Origin: Tenebrionibacter intestinalis
Lineage (GTDB): Bacteria > Pseudomonadota > Gammaproteobacteria > Enterobacterales > Enterobacteriaceae
Length of the DNA: 64,000 nt
Direction of reading: 5' to 3'
Assembly (NCBI RefSeq): GCF_016632365.1
Contig: NZ_JAEPBH010000017.1
Coordinates: 1 to 64,000 of the forward strand
The translations under genes and the position numbers were made by a program. The notes under the pieces were generated by a model. That model had not been told where the DNA came from. It did not search any database and saw only the letters and a program-made list of their open reading frames with translations. Shown here one piece after another: positions 19,011 to 28,428 of this stretch (its first letter is position 1; each line of letters begins with the position of its first letter).

Positions 19011-21548
19011 ATGCAGAAACGGAAGTGTAAGGTTTTAAATTTTAACCCTATCGCTGCAACTATTATTCTGTCCCTGCCTGTCGCGGCACATGCTGATATC
19101 GTTATGAAAAACGGTAGCGCCGCTATGGCTAATGGCGTACCGGTCATTAATATTAATGGCGCCAATGCGAATGGCATTTCACACAATGTTTATGACCGAC
19201 TCAATGTCGGTAAAGAAGGTTTGGTTTTCAATAACAGTAAAGATGGCGTCACTTCCCAGTTAGCAGGGCAAATCGCGGGCAACAGCAACCTTTCGGCTGG
19301 CGCCGCGAAAGTGATTCTCAATGAAGTCACTTCAAATAACAGAAGCACCTTAAATGGGATGATGGAAGTCGCAGGTGATAAGGCACAACTTATTATTGCT
19401 AACCCTAACGGTATAACCTGTGATAGCTGTGGCTTTATTAACGCCGATAAAGCCACGCTGACAACCGGAACACCGGATATGAAGAATGGCCAGCTGCAGG
19501 GATATTCGGTTAACGGCGGCACTATCGCCATCAATAACAAAATGGCGAGCGATTCCCCGACTTCAATACTGGCGCGTTCCGTTGCTGTGGCTGGCGAGCT
19601 GCGCGCTTCTGGTCAGGATTTGACTATCGTGACTGGAAACAACTACGTCAATACCAGCGATCAGGTAACCGGTTCGGTAACCGCCAGAGGTGGAAGAAAT
19701 GCCTATAGCCTGGACGTGGCCAGGCTGGGGGGGATGTATGCGGGTAAAATTACGCTGGTAAGCACCGAAAGCGGCGTAGGGGTGCGAAATCAGGGAATTA
19801 TCTCTGCCGGTAAGGATATCCTGCTGGATGCTAAAGGCAACCTGCTCAATACCAACGCGACCCTGCAGGCAACGGGTAATATCGGTATTAACCTTACCAA
19901 CGGCATCAATAATGTTACAGGTAAGATCCTGAGTGCAAAATCAATTTCAATTGATACCAACCGTAATAGTATTGATAACTCACTTGCCGGTAATATTATG
20001 GCGACGGGTGATATAGGGATCAGCAGCGGTAACTTTAACAACAGGAATGGTAAACTTGCGGCGTCCGGCACTTTAGGCATCAATACTAACAACAATACGC
20101 TGACAAACTATGGCCAGGGTAATACGGTGGGTATAGAAGCTGGCGTCGTATTATTGCAAACGGGACAACTTAATAACGAGAATGGTCAGATCAAGGGTTA
20201 TTATGTTGGCACACAGTCCGCAAGCGTGAATAACAGCAACGCTATTATCGATTCTGTTGGCGATGTCGTCATGTTGAGCAATGGCGACGTGAATAATCGC
20301 GGCGGGTTGATTCGTTCTGGTAGTGGTAAGGTGCAGATTGATGCTACCAGAGGGCGTTTAACAAACAGTAGCACCAGAACGGCCGATCTGGACAGTGAAG
20401 ATTCTAAAGGCATTGTCGCTGGTGACGGCGGTATTCAGATAGCCACGAATTATCTTGCCAACAATGGGCAGATCCAGTCCTCCGGCGATATCGGTATTCA
20501 GAGTAATTCGCACATCTCTAACCGGTCGGGAAAAATCATGTCTGTGAAAAGCGTGGCAATTAAGTCTAATACCCTGGATACAGGCACAGGTTCTATTACC
20601 ACTGAAGAAGGCGGTATTCGCCTCGAAACAACGGGAGCGCTGCAAAATAATATTGGCTGGATTTCTTCACGAGATGATTACGTTCATATCCAGGCTCAGC
20701 GCATTGATAACGGTGGTATAATTACCGCTGGCTCCGATATTAATTTGATCTCAGGGTCGAACGTTGATAACAGCTATGGTTTAATTTCCGCCGATCGCAA
20801 TGTAACGGTCCAGGCGAAAAATAACCTGCAGAATAATAACGGATTGCAATTTGGTAGTGTTAATGGTCGGTACCTCGGCATGGTTGGCCAAAAGGGCGGC
20901 ATCATCGGGCGGGATTCAGTTGAGATTTCTGCACAAAATGTTTATTCAGAAAACAGCCGCATAATTGCGAATTCCGGAACGCTGAAGCTGAATTCGGATA
21001 ATAGAATCAATAACCGTAATGGACAATTAGTAGGGCGTGGTGGTTTGTCTTTGGTAGGTAAGCAATTGTCTAATAACTACGGTACTGTATATACAGCTAA
21101 CAATGCAGATATTAACGTCGAATCATTAGACCTGGCAGCCTCTGGTACTGTTATTAACAACAATGCTAAAGGGCTTATCGTTGCAGATAACGATCTTAAT
21201 CTCAACGTTAAAAATAGCTTCAGGAACTACGGGTGGATTACCGGCGGTAACAGCGCTAATGTAACTTCGGATAATATTATCTATAACTATAATACTATCC
21301 ACTCTAAAAATGCGGTTACTGTAGGCGCCAGTTCCGTTTACAACTATAAGGACCTGGTAGGTGAGAAGTCTTTAAATGCGACAGCCCGAAATACCATTTA
21401 CAATAGCGGCAATTTGTTTAGCTATGGTTTAGCGGATATTAAGGCTAACCGCCTTGAGAATACTGCTGCGGGTCTGCTGGGAGGACGTGAAGGTACGCAA
21501 ATAGAGGCCTCCAGCCAGACTAATCGCGGTAGAATAGTCGGTTTGTAA
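19011..21548 (+). CDS. Two-partner secretion exoprotein (TpsA), short filamentous-haemagglutinin type, copy 1
   Basis: The start at 19011 (MQKRKCKVLNF) has AAAGGAAA just upstream and gives 845 residues with a signal peptide cleaved after AHA (residue 28). Residues 30-250 are the TPS secretion domain: VNVGKEGLVFNNS-type strands and the hallmark NPNGI at 131 followed by TCDSCGFIN with a Cys pair (137 and 140). The rest is a regular run of degenerate 20-residue beta-helix repeats rich in Asn and Gly, with no disulfide-rich, toxin or CDI-type C-terminal domain; the protein ends in NRGRIVGL. It is presumably secreted across the outer membrane by the downstream TpsB. It is far shorter than classical FhaB or CdiA proteins. 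Surface adhesin, scaffold or lipid carrier are all possible. Confidence 0.88.
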   Translation: MQKRKCKVLNFNPIAATIILSLPVAAHADIVMKNGSAAMANGVPVININGANANGISHNVYDRLNVGKEGLVFNNSKDGVTSQLAGQIAGNSNLSAGAAKVILNEVTSNNRSTLNGMMEVAGDKAQLIIANPNGITCDSCGFINADKATLTTGTPDMKNGQLQGYSVNGGTIAINNKMASDSPTSILARSVAVAGELRASGQDLTIVTGNNYVNTSDQVTGSVTARGGRNAYSLDVARLGGMYAGKITLVSTESGVGVRNQGIISAGKDILLDAKGNLLNTNATLQATGNIGINLTNGINNVTGKILSAKSISIDTNRNSIDNSLAGNIMATGDIGISSGNFNNRNGKLAASGTLGINTNNNTLTNYGQGNTVGIEAGVVLLQTGQLNNENGQIKGYYVGTQSASVNNSNAIIDSVGDVVMLSNGDVNNRGGLIRSGSGKVQIDATRGRLTNSSTRTADLDSEDSKGIVAGDGGIQIATNYLANNGQIQSSGDIGIQSNSHISNRSGKIMSVKSVAIKSNTLDTGTGSITTEEGGIRLETTGALQNNIGWISSRDDYVHIQAQRIDNGGIITAGSDINLISGSNVDNSYGLISADRNVTVQAKNNLQNNNGLQFGSVNGRYLGMVGQKGGIIGRDSVEISAQNVYSENSRIIANSGTLKLNSDNRINNRNGQLVGRGGLSLVGKQLSNNYGTVYTANNADINVESLDLAASGTVINNNAKGLIVADNDLNLNVKNSFRNYGWITGGNSANVTSDNIIYNYNTIHSKNAVTVGASSVYNYKDLVGEKSLNATARNTIYNSGNLFSYGLADIKANRLENTAAGLLGGREGTQIEASSQTNRGRIVGL

Positions 21549-21560
21549 GCTGCGTTAGTT

Positions 21561-21588
21561 AACAGGCAGCACGACGCTGCTGCCTGTT
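21561..21588 (+). terminator. Hairpin after tpsA copy 1
   Basis: A perfect 11-bp stem aacaggcagca/tgctgcctgtt with a 6-nt loop starts 12 nt after the stop codon. It lacks a strong T run. A similar GGCAGC/GCTGCC hairpin follows copy 2. Confidence 0.55.
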
Positions 21589-22430
21589 ATGCAACGGATG
21601 TTGCGAGCAACCCGTGTCTTCTTTACTTACCGTAACGCAATGCGGGCTTTTAAGGGGGAAGTCACGGCTTGTCAGGGCAGACGTTGTACTGGTGTACTAA
21701 AGAAGGCGTTAAGCCGTTTAAAGCAATGTATGCCGCTGACAGATTTAGTGTGTAGCCATAGCGGTATTATTAGGGCAGGCGTTCGTCGTGACTTTGACGG
21801 GGCTGCATCGTATGGTTTCTTATGATTAACCCCGTTTGGCATGGCTGGCAGTGGAGTAGAGCCATTCATTTTCGTTTCCCCGTATTGAGCAATACCGGAT
21901 ACGTTATTGTTTATGCTCTGCAAAGCGAATTATTAAATAATATTAATGTGCCCGTCAGTAAAGCCACATTCTGACTATGCATTTAAAACATTCAGGAGAA
22001 CTTATCAAGATAATAAAATAATAACTATCAGCGCTAATTATATTCGTAAAGGATATCGATGTAATAAAGAGCCTTTTAAATATAAGGTTAAAAGGAAAGT
22101 TAAAGTTACGCTGATATGTTTTTACTAATGCCGCTAGTATCTTTACTATATATATTAGTAATTCACGCTGATTACGCTTGAAGTTTTCATTAAATTAAAT
22201 GGCATTGTGGTGCCGGGGCCGCTTTTTTATAGTCAAAATTCTTAATTTGTGTTATTTATGTGTGTATTATCAATCAACGTCAGGGAGAATGCCTGTTTTG
22301 TAGTGTTCTTTCTGGTTGACTTTACAATTACAAATCGCGTCAGAAAGTTTAATTACTCTGCTGCGAGGATTTATTGTGGTTGTAATAGCGAGTGTAGTGC
22401 ATGTATTAATTTCACTAAAGGTCAATGGAA
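21589..22430. other. Intergenic region between the two tpsA copies
   Basis: About 840 bp without a convincing gene; the short frames present lack ribosome-binding sites and family motifs. From 21,930 it is AT-rich, like the region before copy 1. It probably contains a separate promoter for copy 2, but no confident -35/-10 pair was found. Confidence 0.45.
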
Positions 22431-24983
22431 ATGAAAAAACGGACGTATAACTTTTTAAAAATTAATCCTATAGCGGCATCAATTATTTTATCGCTACCCC
22501 TTGCTGCACATGCTGATATAGTTATGAAAAATGGCGCTTCCGTGATGGCGAACGGCGTGCCGGTCGTAAACATCAACGGAGCCAACGCTAACGGCATTTC
22601 GCATAACGTTTACGATAAGCTGAATGTAGGGAAAGAAGGTCTGGTTTTCAATAACAGCAAGGACAGTGTCAACTCCCAGTTGGCAGGGCAAATTGCGGGT
22701 AACGGTAATCTTTCGGCAGGCACTGCAAAAGTCATTCTGAACGAGGTTACTTCAAATAATAGAAGCAATCTTAACGGAATGCTGGAAGTGGCGGGTGATA
22801 AGGCCCATCTTATCATTGCTAACCCAAGCGGCATCACCTGTGATACGTGCGGGTTTATTAACACTAATAAAGTCACCCTCACTACGGGTACGCCTGACAT
22901 GAGTAATGGCGAGCTGAAAGGCTATACCGTGAGCGGCGGCGATATTAAGGTTAATAATAAACTGACGAATGATTCTCCCACTGCGATCCTGGCGCGTTCT
23001 GTCGCGGTAACTGGCGAAATCCGTACTCCGTCTGATTTAACTATTATCACGGGCACGAATAAGGTTGATACCCAGGACAATGTAACGGCACCGGTAAATG
23101 TTAGCTGGTGGGATAGCCTGTGGAAAGAGCAGTACGGTGTGGATGTATCAAAACTTGGTGGTATGTATGCCGGCAAAATTAAGCTGGTCAGTACCGAAAA
23201 GGGCGTTGGGGTCAGAAACCAGGGGGTTATTTCCGCTAACAGCGAATTGCAGATTAATGCTAACGGCCAGTTAATTAACTCCAATGCGAGTTTACAATCT
23301 TCTGGTAACCTTGATATGCAGCTTGCGGGCAGCCTTGATAACGTTACCGGCAAGATTTCCAGTGGCAAAGCCATTAATATTGATACCAACAAAAACACCA
23401 TTAATAATTCTCGCTCCGGCAATATTCTGTCTTCTGGCGATATTAATATTGGCAGTGGATATCTTGACAATACCAACGGTAAGATTGCAGGTGCAGGCAC
23501 TGTAGCCATTAATACTAATAAGGAAAGGTTAAGAAACTACGGTAAGGGCAGCAAAGTTGGCATTAGCGCTAATGTAGTTCTGCTTGACACAGGGCATCTT
23601 GAAAACTCTAATGGCCAGATACAGGGCAATTATGTTGCAACGCAGTCTAGCTATGTAAATAATAATAATGGTATGATCGACTCTTATACTGACGTTGTCA
23701 TGTTGAGTGAAGGTAATACCGATAATACCAGCGGCCTGATTCGTGCAGGTGAAGGTAAAGTTCAGATTGACAGTAGCAGGGGTACGTTGTGGAATAATAA
23801 AACCCGGACGCCAGCCGTTGATACCTCTGACTCAAAAGGTATTATTGCCGGTGACGGTGGTATTGAAATAAAATCCAACAAACTTGACAGTAACGGTCAA
23901 ATCGTTTCTTCCGGTAATATCAGTATCCAGAATTACGACCATGTTTCAAACCGTGGCGGGCAAATTAACTCATCGAATGCTATCTCTATTTCGAGTAAGT
24001 CTCTGGATACAGGTACGGGTGCCATTACTGCAATGAACGGTGATGTTAAAATCCTGGCGTTAAATGGCGCCGTGGAAAACAGCATCGGCTGGATTTCCAG
24101 CAATGATGGATCTGTAAACATCACAGCCCAGCGTGTTAATAATCAGGGTGGGCTGATTGCCGGCGGTCTGGACGTAAATATCTCGTCTGGCTCAGAAGTT
24201 AATAACAGCTATGCATTAATTTCTGCGAAGCGCGACGTTACTATTAATGCCAGAACGGATGTTAAGAACGATCATGGGCTGCAGTTTGGTGCGGAATATG
24301 GGCGTTATCTCGGTATGTCTGGCCAGGTAGGCGGCATTATCGGTCAGAATGCGGTTACTATTACCGGTGAGCGTATCCATGCCGATCAAAGCCGCATCAT
24401 TGCCAATAATGGCGTTTTGTCAATGAATGCCATTGATAGAATTAATAACACTGATGGTCAGTTAGTTGGCCGGGGCGGCGTAGTTATTGATGGCGGCTGG
24501 CTGCAAAATAACTATGGCACTATCTACTCTGCGAAAGATACAGATATTAAGGTTAAATGGTTAGATATGGCCAGCTCGGGAGAAATCATTGACAACAATG
24601 CGAAAGGTATTATCTCCTCTGATAATAACCTGAAGCTTAATGTCTCTGACAATTTCACAAACTATGGCTGGATCACTGCAGGTAATGACTTGACATTAAC
24701 CTCAAACAGGACCATTAATAACCACAACACTATTTCCGCAGGGAATACGGTTAACATCAATGCTAATTATGTTAATAATTTCAAGGACATAGTGGCTGAT
24801 AAAGCGCTTAATGCAACAGTGGCGGACAAGATTTATAATACCGGTAATCTGTTCACTAAAGGCACGGCCAATGTTCAGGCCAGACACATTGAAAACAGGC
24901 CTTCTGGTTTAATCGGCGGGCGTGAAGGTACAACTTTAACGACCTCAAAGCTTGACAACAGGGGTTCAATCGTTGGTCTGTAA
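22431..24983 (+). CDS. Two-partner secretion exoprotein (TpsA), copy 2
   Basis: A paralogue of the preceding exoprotein, colinear with it over its whole length. AAAGG at 22417 lies 9 nt before the ATG at 22431, so I start there (850 residues) and not at 22425. It has the same layout: signal peptide ending AHA-DI, the TPS domain with NPSGI (where copy 1 has NPNGI) followed by TCDTCGFIN, then Asn/Gly-rich beta-helix repeats, ending DNRGSIVGL. It carries a 10-residue tract around WWDSLWKEQYG that copy 1 lacks. There is no C-terminal effector domain. The TpsB gene follows after a hairpin. Tandem TpsA genes served by one TpsB suggest two related surface or secreted proteins, or recent duplication. 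Confidence 0.88.
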   Translation: MKKRTYNFLKINPIAASIILSLPLAAHADIVMKNGASVMANGVPVVNINGANANGISHNVYDKLNVGKEGLVFNNSKDSVNSQLAGQIAGNGNLSAGTAKVILNEVTSNNRSNLNGMLEVAGDKAHLIIANPSGITCDTCGFINTNKVTLTTGTPDMSNGELKGYTVSGGDIKVNNKLTNDSPTAILARSVAVTGEIRTPSDLTIITGTNKVDTQDNVTAPVNVSWWDSLWKEQYGVDVSKLGGMYAGKIKLVSTEKGVGVRNQGVISANSELQINANGQLINSNASLQSSGNLDMQLAGSLDNVTGKISSGKAINIDTNKNTINNSRSGNILSSGDINIGSGYLDNTNGKIAGAGTVAINTNKERLRNYGKGSKVGISANVVLLDTGHLENSNGQIQGNYVATQSSYVNNNNGMIDSYTDVVMLSEGNTDNTSGLIRAGEGKVQIDSSRGTLWNNKTRTPAVDTSDSKGIIAGDGGIEIKSNKLDSNGQIVSSGNISIQNYDHVSNRGGQINSSNAISISSKSLDTGTGAITAMNGDVKILALNGAVENSIGWISSNDGSVNITAQRVNNQGGLIAGGLDVNISSGSEVNNSYALISAKRDVTINARTDVKNDHGLQFGAEYGRYLGMSGQVGGIIGQNAVTITGERIHADQSRIIANNGVLSMNAIDRINNTDGQLVGRGGVVIDGGWLQNNYGTIYSAKDTDIKVKWLDMASSGEIIDNNAKGIISSDNNLKLNVSDNFTNYGWITAGNDLTLTSNRTINNHNTISAGNTVNINANYVNNFKDIVADKALNATVADKIYNTGNLFTKGTANVQARHIENRPSGLIGGREGTTLTTSKLDNRGSIVGL

Positions 24984-24997
24984 CCGACATTAAAATT

Positions 24998-25027
24998 AAA
25001 GGCGGCAGCCAATGCTGCTGCCTTTTA
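24998..25027 (+). terminator. Hairpin between tpsA copy 2 and tpsB (possible attenuator)
   Basis: A 12-bp stem aaaggcggcagc/gctgctgccttt with one G-U pair and a caat loop is followed by a short T run. It ends about 15 nt before the tpsB start, so it could reduce tpsB transcription relative to the exoproteins. Confidence 0.6.
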
Positions 25028-25041
25028 AATAAAAAATTAAT

Positions 25042-26694
25042 ATGAAAAATGAAATTAAGTTACTGGCACTGATTTTAATTTGTTTTAGTACACTGCCGGT
25101 TAATGCCCAGGACGACTTAAGCCGTTTTGTTAAGACCCAGGAAGAAATTGATAAGAATACGCGGCATGAAAACCGGGTGTCTAAAAAAGATGTATTTGCA
25201 GATAAGAAAGCTGACGGCCCCGGTGAGTTGGTTTTACCGAAGGAAGAGAATTGCTTTGTCATAAATAATATTATACTTGAAGATGATTTCCTGCAGGACA
25301 GGAAACTCAATAAGTTACTTTCTCAGGCCGATGGCCAGTGTGTCGGTAGCGAGGGAATTCGGGTTCTGGCAACCTATGTTCAGGATTATATTATTAATGC
25401 CGGGTACGTGACGACGCGTGTTGAGGTACCCGATCAGGATTTATCGACAAAACAGCTTCGTTTACGTATTGCAGCGGGAAAGATTAATAAAATTCTCATT
25501 ACGGGCGGCAACGTCAGGCAGTGGATACTACCTTTTAATCAGGGCGATATCCTGAATTTGAGAGATATAGAACAGGGGTTGGAAGTGCTTCAGCGGATCC
25601 CCGGCGTTGATGTTAAAATCAATATTGCTCCTGATGAAAAAATTAACTACAGCGATATTGTTATTAATATGGCGCCAGGGAAAAAGTGGAACCTGCGCAC
25701 GTGGATGAATAGCTGGGGCGATAAAAGTACCGGTAAGGTACTGGCAGGCGTTGCAGGATATCTTTATAATCAGGCAAGAATGAACGATATTTTTTACACT
25801 TCAGTATCGTCTGATGCCTCACGTGGCGACGGTTCATATAAGAACGTAAGCGTTTATTATTCGGTGCCGTGGGGCTACTGGGATTATGAATTATTTTTTA
25901 GCAACAGTAAAACCAGCCAGGGCCTCAATATTGAAAAATATAAATTTAACTATGTAGGAAAAAACCGTTATTTAAGCTTCAAAGGCGCCAGAACATTTTA
26001 CCGCGATCAGAATAAAAAACTTAGCGCCAGCGTGGAGCTAATCAAAAGAGACGTTGCTTACAGGCTTGATGATATAGAGCTGGCGCTACAAAAGCGGGAT
26101 ATGTTCAATACAAAACTGGCGCTACGTTATAAGCAGAATTTCCCGGGAGCCATGTTGGATGGCGCGCTATCCTACCAGCGATTTGTGCCGTGGTTGGGGG
26201 CTAAGTATACGCCTGATATGGCGTCGGGGGATGTAAGCCAGCAGAGTCATATTATTAACCTGGATGTCAATTACATTAAGCTATTTAATATTAAATCGCT
26301 TAATGGTTATTATGATATGAAGTTTTCGGCGCAGTATTCTCCTGACGCATTAACGTTGCAGGATCAGTTTTCCATTGGCAATCGCTGGAGCGTGAGAGGG
26401 TTTGAATACAGCGGCGGGCTTAATGGCAATAAAGGCTTTTATGTACAAAATAACGTCAATTTCGCTACCGGGATCCCGGGGCTGGAGTGGTATGCCGGCG
26501 TGGATTATGGGCAAATTGCAGGCGCTGCTAAAGGTGCGTATAGTGATAATAAACTGATGGGGGCTGCAACCGGCTTTAAAGGTAATATAAAATCCTTCTC
26601 CTATGATGTTTCTTTATCTACGCCTCTGCTCTACCCTGACGAGTTGGAGGTGGATAAGGCCACTGCCAGTTTTAATGTATCCTGGCAATTATAA
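25042..26694 (+). CDS. TpsB outer-membrane transporter (ShlB/FhaC/HecB family)
   Basis: A 550-residue protein, normal length for the family. A signal peptide (MKNEIKLLALILICFS...NA) is followed by a basic helix-forming segment, then two POTRA-like domains: FVINNIILEDD...AGYVTTRVEVPDQDLSTKQLRLRIAAGKI and the second ending INYSDIVINMAPGKKWNL. A 16-strand beta-barrel follows. The loop-6 signature RWSVRGFEYSGG, needed for secretion in FhaC, is intact near residue 450. The protein ends in a final strand SFNVSWQL. It recognises the TPS domain of TpsA proteins in the periplasm and moves them across the outer membrane. The two upstream exoproteins are its evident substrates. Confidence 0.92.
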   Translation: MKNEIKLLALILICFSTLPVNAQDDLSRFVKTQEEIDKNTRHENRVSKKDVFADKKADGPGELVLPKEENCFVINNIILEDDFLQDRKLNKLLSQADGQCVGSEGIRVLATYVQDYIINAGYVTTRVEVPDQDLSTKQLRLRIAAGKINKILITGGNVRQWILPFNQGDILNLRDIEQGLEVLQRIPGVDVKINIAPDEKINYSDIVINMAPGKKWNLRTWMNSWGDKSTGKVLAGVAGYLYNQARMNDIFYTSVSSDASRGDGSYKNVSVYYSVPWGYWDYELFFSNSKTSQGLNIEKYKFNYVGKNRYLSFKGARTFYRDQNKKLSASVELIKRDVAYRLDDIELALQKRDMFNTKLALRYKQNFPGAMLDGALSYQRFVPWLGAKYTPDMASGDVSQQSHIINLDVNYIKLFNIKSLNGYYDMKFSAQYSPDALTLQDQFSIGNRWSVRGFEYSGGLNGNKGFYVQNNVNFATGIPGLEWYAGVDYGQIAGAAKGAYSDNKLMGAATGFKGNIKSFSYDVSLSTPLLYPDELEVDKATASFNVSWQL

Positions 26695-26703
26695 CTGGTA
26701 GGG

Positions 26704-27078
26704 ATGATAATGTTTGTTGGTACGGATATTGTAGAGGTGAATCGCATCAGGGATGCGATTCAACGAGGGAATATGGATTTTCTGCGGCGTGTTTTTACCG
26801 AACGGGAAATTTTAAAAATTCGGCTGGAAAATCCTGACTATGAACGCGCGTCCGGTTTTTGGGCAGCGAAAGAATCGATCGTTAAAGCGGTTGGGCTAGG
26901 GTTTCGTAACGGTATCCTTTTTCATGATGCTGAAGTCACACATGATGAATACGGTTGTCCCCGGTTTCTGCTGACGGGAAAACTTAAAGAAATACTGGAA
27001 GAAAGAAAGTTAACCAAAATAACGCTCAGTATTTCACACTGTCGTACACATGCAGTGGCTGTTACGATTATTGCTTAA
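26704..27078 (+). CDS. Holo-ACP synthase (AcpS-type phosphopantetheinyl transferase)
   Basis: A 124-residue homotrimeric-type AcpS. The Mg2+/CoA-binding residues are present: GTDIVEVNRI with Asp8, and FWAAKESIVKAVG with Glu57, equivalent to WxxKEA. It transfers 4'-phosphopantetheine from CoA to a serine of an ACP. The gene lies 10 bp after tpsB and heads the fatty-acid block, so its likely client is the ACP encoded at 28429, while the housekeeping acpS should lie elsewhere in the genome next to pdxJ. An alternative start at 26710 would drop two residues. A pathway-specific AcpS argues that the product is made by a system partly separated from normal lipid synthesis. Confidence 0.88.
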   Translation: MIMFVGTDIVEVNRIRDAIQRGNMDFLRRVFTEREILKIRLENPDYERASGFWAAKESIVKAVGLGFRNGILFHDAEVTHDEYGCPRFLLTGKLKEILEERKLTKITLSISHCRTHAVAVTIIA

Positions 27079-27099
27079 TAAAGGAATAAGAGCATTAAT

Positions 27100-27855
27100 A
27101 TGTATAAATATAACGACCTTATCGGCAAGGATGTGCTTGTCACCGGCGCCAGCGGGGATATCGGCCAGGCGATATGCGCAAAATTTCTGGAGCAGGATTG
27201 CCGTGTATATGCGCTCTATAAGTCAAACGTCAGCGAACTTGAAACGCTTAAGAGCAGCCACGAACGGGGAAGCAATCTTCACCTGTTGCAGTGCGATCTG
27301 GCGGATAGCGACGCGGTTGCCGGGCTGTGCCGCTTTTTGACTGAAAAGGTGAAAAAGCTGGATGTGCTTATCAATAACGCCGGTATCGTTCGCGATAGCC
27401 TGTTTGCCTCAATGAGCGTCGAAGATTTCACGACCGTCATTGATACTAACCTTATCGGTACATTTAAGCTGACAAAGGAACTGTTAATGTTGCTGCGCTC
27501 ATCAGACAGCGCGGCGATTGTCAACGTCGCCTCTATTGCCGCCATTATTCCCAGCGTGGGCCAGAGCAATTACAGCGCTTCTAAAGGCGCGCTGCTGGGC
27601 TTTACGCGCACGCTGGCGGCGGAACTTGCGCCGCGCGGCGTGCGGGTTAACGCGGTAGCGCCCGGCATGATTGAATCCAGAATGGTAAAAAAGGTGTCCC
27701 GTACCGTGGTGCGTGATGTGCTTTCTTCCATTCCGCTTAAGCGCCTGGGAAAATGTGATGAAGTCGCGAACGCCATTGTGTATCTCAGTTCTTCGGCGTC
27801 CAGTTATATTATCGGCCAAACCATCGTCATTGATGGCGGCTTAGTGATGCGGTGA
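27100..27855 (+). CDS. 3-oxoacyl-ACP reductase (FabG-like SDR)
   Basis: A 251-residue classical SDR. TGASGDIG (cofactor-binding) is near residue 16, NNAG near 92, and the catalytic set is NVASIAAIIPSVGQSNYSASKGALLGFTR with Ser, Tyr and Lys in place. The PGMIESRMV and IIGQTIVIDGG blocks are like those of FabG. It should reduce beta-ketoacyl-ACP to the 3-hydroxyacyl form with NADPH. It sits between the holo-ACP synthase and the dehydratase with 3-20 bp gaps. The whole chain-extension set is therefore encoded together. Confidence 0.88.
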   Translation: MYKYNDLIGKDVLVTGASGDIGQAICAKFLEQDCRVYALYKSNVSELETLKSSHERGSNLHLLQCDLADSDAVAGLCRFLTEKVKKLDVLINNAGIVRDSLFASMSVEDFTTVIDTNLIGTFKLTKELLMLLRSSDSAAIVNVASIAAIIPSVGQSNYSASKGALLGFTRTLAAELAPRGVRVNAVAPGMIESRMVKKVSRTVVRDVLSSIPLKRLGKCDEVANAIVYLSSSASSYIIGQTIVIDGGLVMR

Positions 27856-27858
27856 TGT

Positions 27859-28407
27859 ATGTCTAAATATGTAATTCCATCCAAAATTTTTCTGGAGATG
27901 GGCGGCTGGCGGCAGCCGCTGATTATGGTCGACAGAATTACCGACTTTAAATATGGCGAGAACGGTAACGTTCAGGTCATTAAACATATAACCTATAATG
28001 AACCTTATCTTCTGGGACATTTTCCGGAAGATCCCATCATGCCGGGCGTCATGATTTCGGAGATTTTTGGGCAGGCAAGCGAGTATTTCTCTTTCCTTTG
28101 CGATATCTGCGATATCTGGCAGAGCCAGCAGGGAGAGGAATTAAAATCGTTGCGTGATATTTATGCGCGTTTGGGCGATGAAAAGATGCGCGAGATTATT
28201 CGTACCCGCCGCAGCCAGGTGCGTGGCGTTCTGGCGTCGCAAAACCTTAAATTTAAAGACATTGCTTATCCCGGGGACACGATTGAAGTCACCAGTAAGC
28301 TTGCTTTTTCTGACAGCAGCGGTTTTATGCATTACGCGGTGTCGGCGCATGTGGGCAAAAAGCTGATTAGTCAGGGAACAATAATTAATTTTCGGGAAGT
28401 TAAATAA
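27859..28407 (+). CDS. 3-hydroxyacyl-ACP dehydratase, FabZ-like hotdog fold
   Basis: A 182-residue single hotdog protein. The catalytic motif is clear: LLGHFPEDPIMPGVMISEIFGQAS with His54 and, fourteen residues later, Glu68, as in FabZ (GHFPxxPxMPGVLxxEAxAQ). Compared with the roughly 150-residue FabZ, it has an extra charged helical insertion at about residues 80-110 (around WQSQQGEELKSLRDIYARLGDE), right after the catalytic helix. Its job would be to remove water from 3-hydroxyacyl-ACP to give trans-2-enoyl-ACP. No enoyl reductase gene is present in the cluster, so double bonds may be kept at each round and a polyene chain could result. Confidence 0.85.
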   Translation: MSKYVIPSKIFLEMGGWRQPLIMVDRITDFKYGENGNVQVIKHITYNEPYLLGHFPEDPIMPGVMISEIFGQASEYFSFLCDICDIWQSQQGEELKSLRDIYARLGDEKMREIIRTRRSQVRGVLASQNLKFKDIAYPGDTIEVTSKLAFSDSSGFMHYAVSAHVGKKLISQGTIINFREVK

Positions 28408-28428
28408 ATTACACATGGAGCGGAATAC

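Noticed and set aside
21589..21825. 78-codon frame between the two tpsA genes
   Set aside because: Starts inside the hairpin after copy 1, shows no recognisable domain or Shine-Dalgarno sequence, and has an Arg/Cys-rich random-like composition.
19011..24983. CDI (contact-dependent inhibition) system
   Set aside because: No VENN-type border, toxin C-terminus or small immunity gene; both exoproteins end in beta-helix repeats and are far too short for CdiA.
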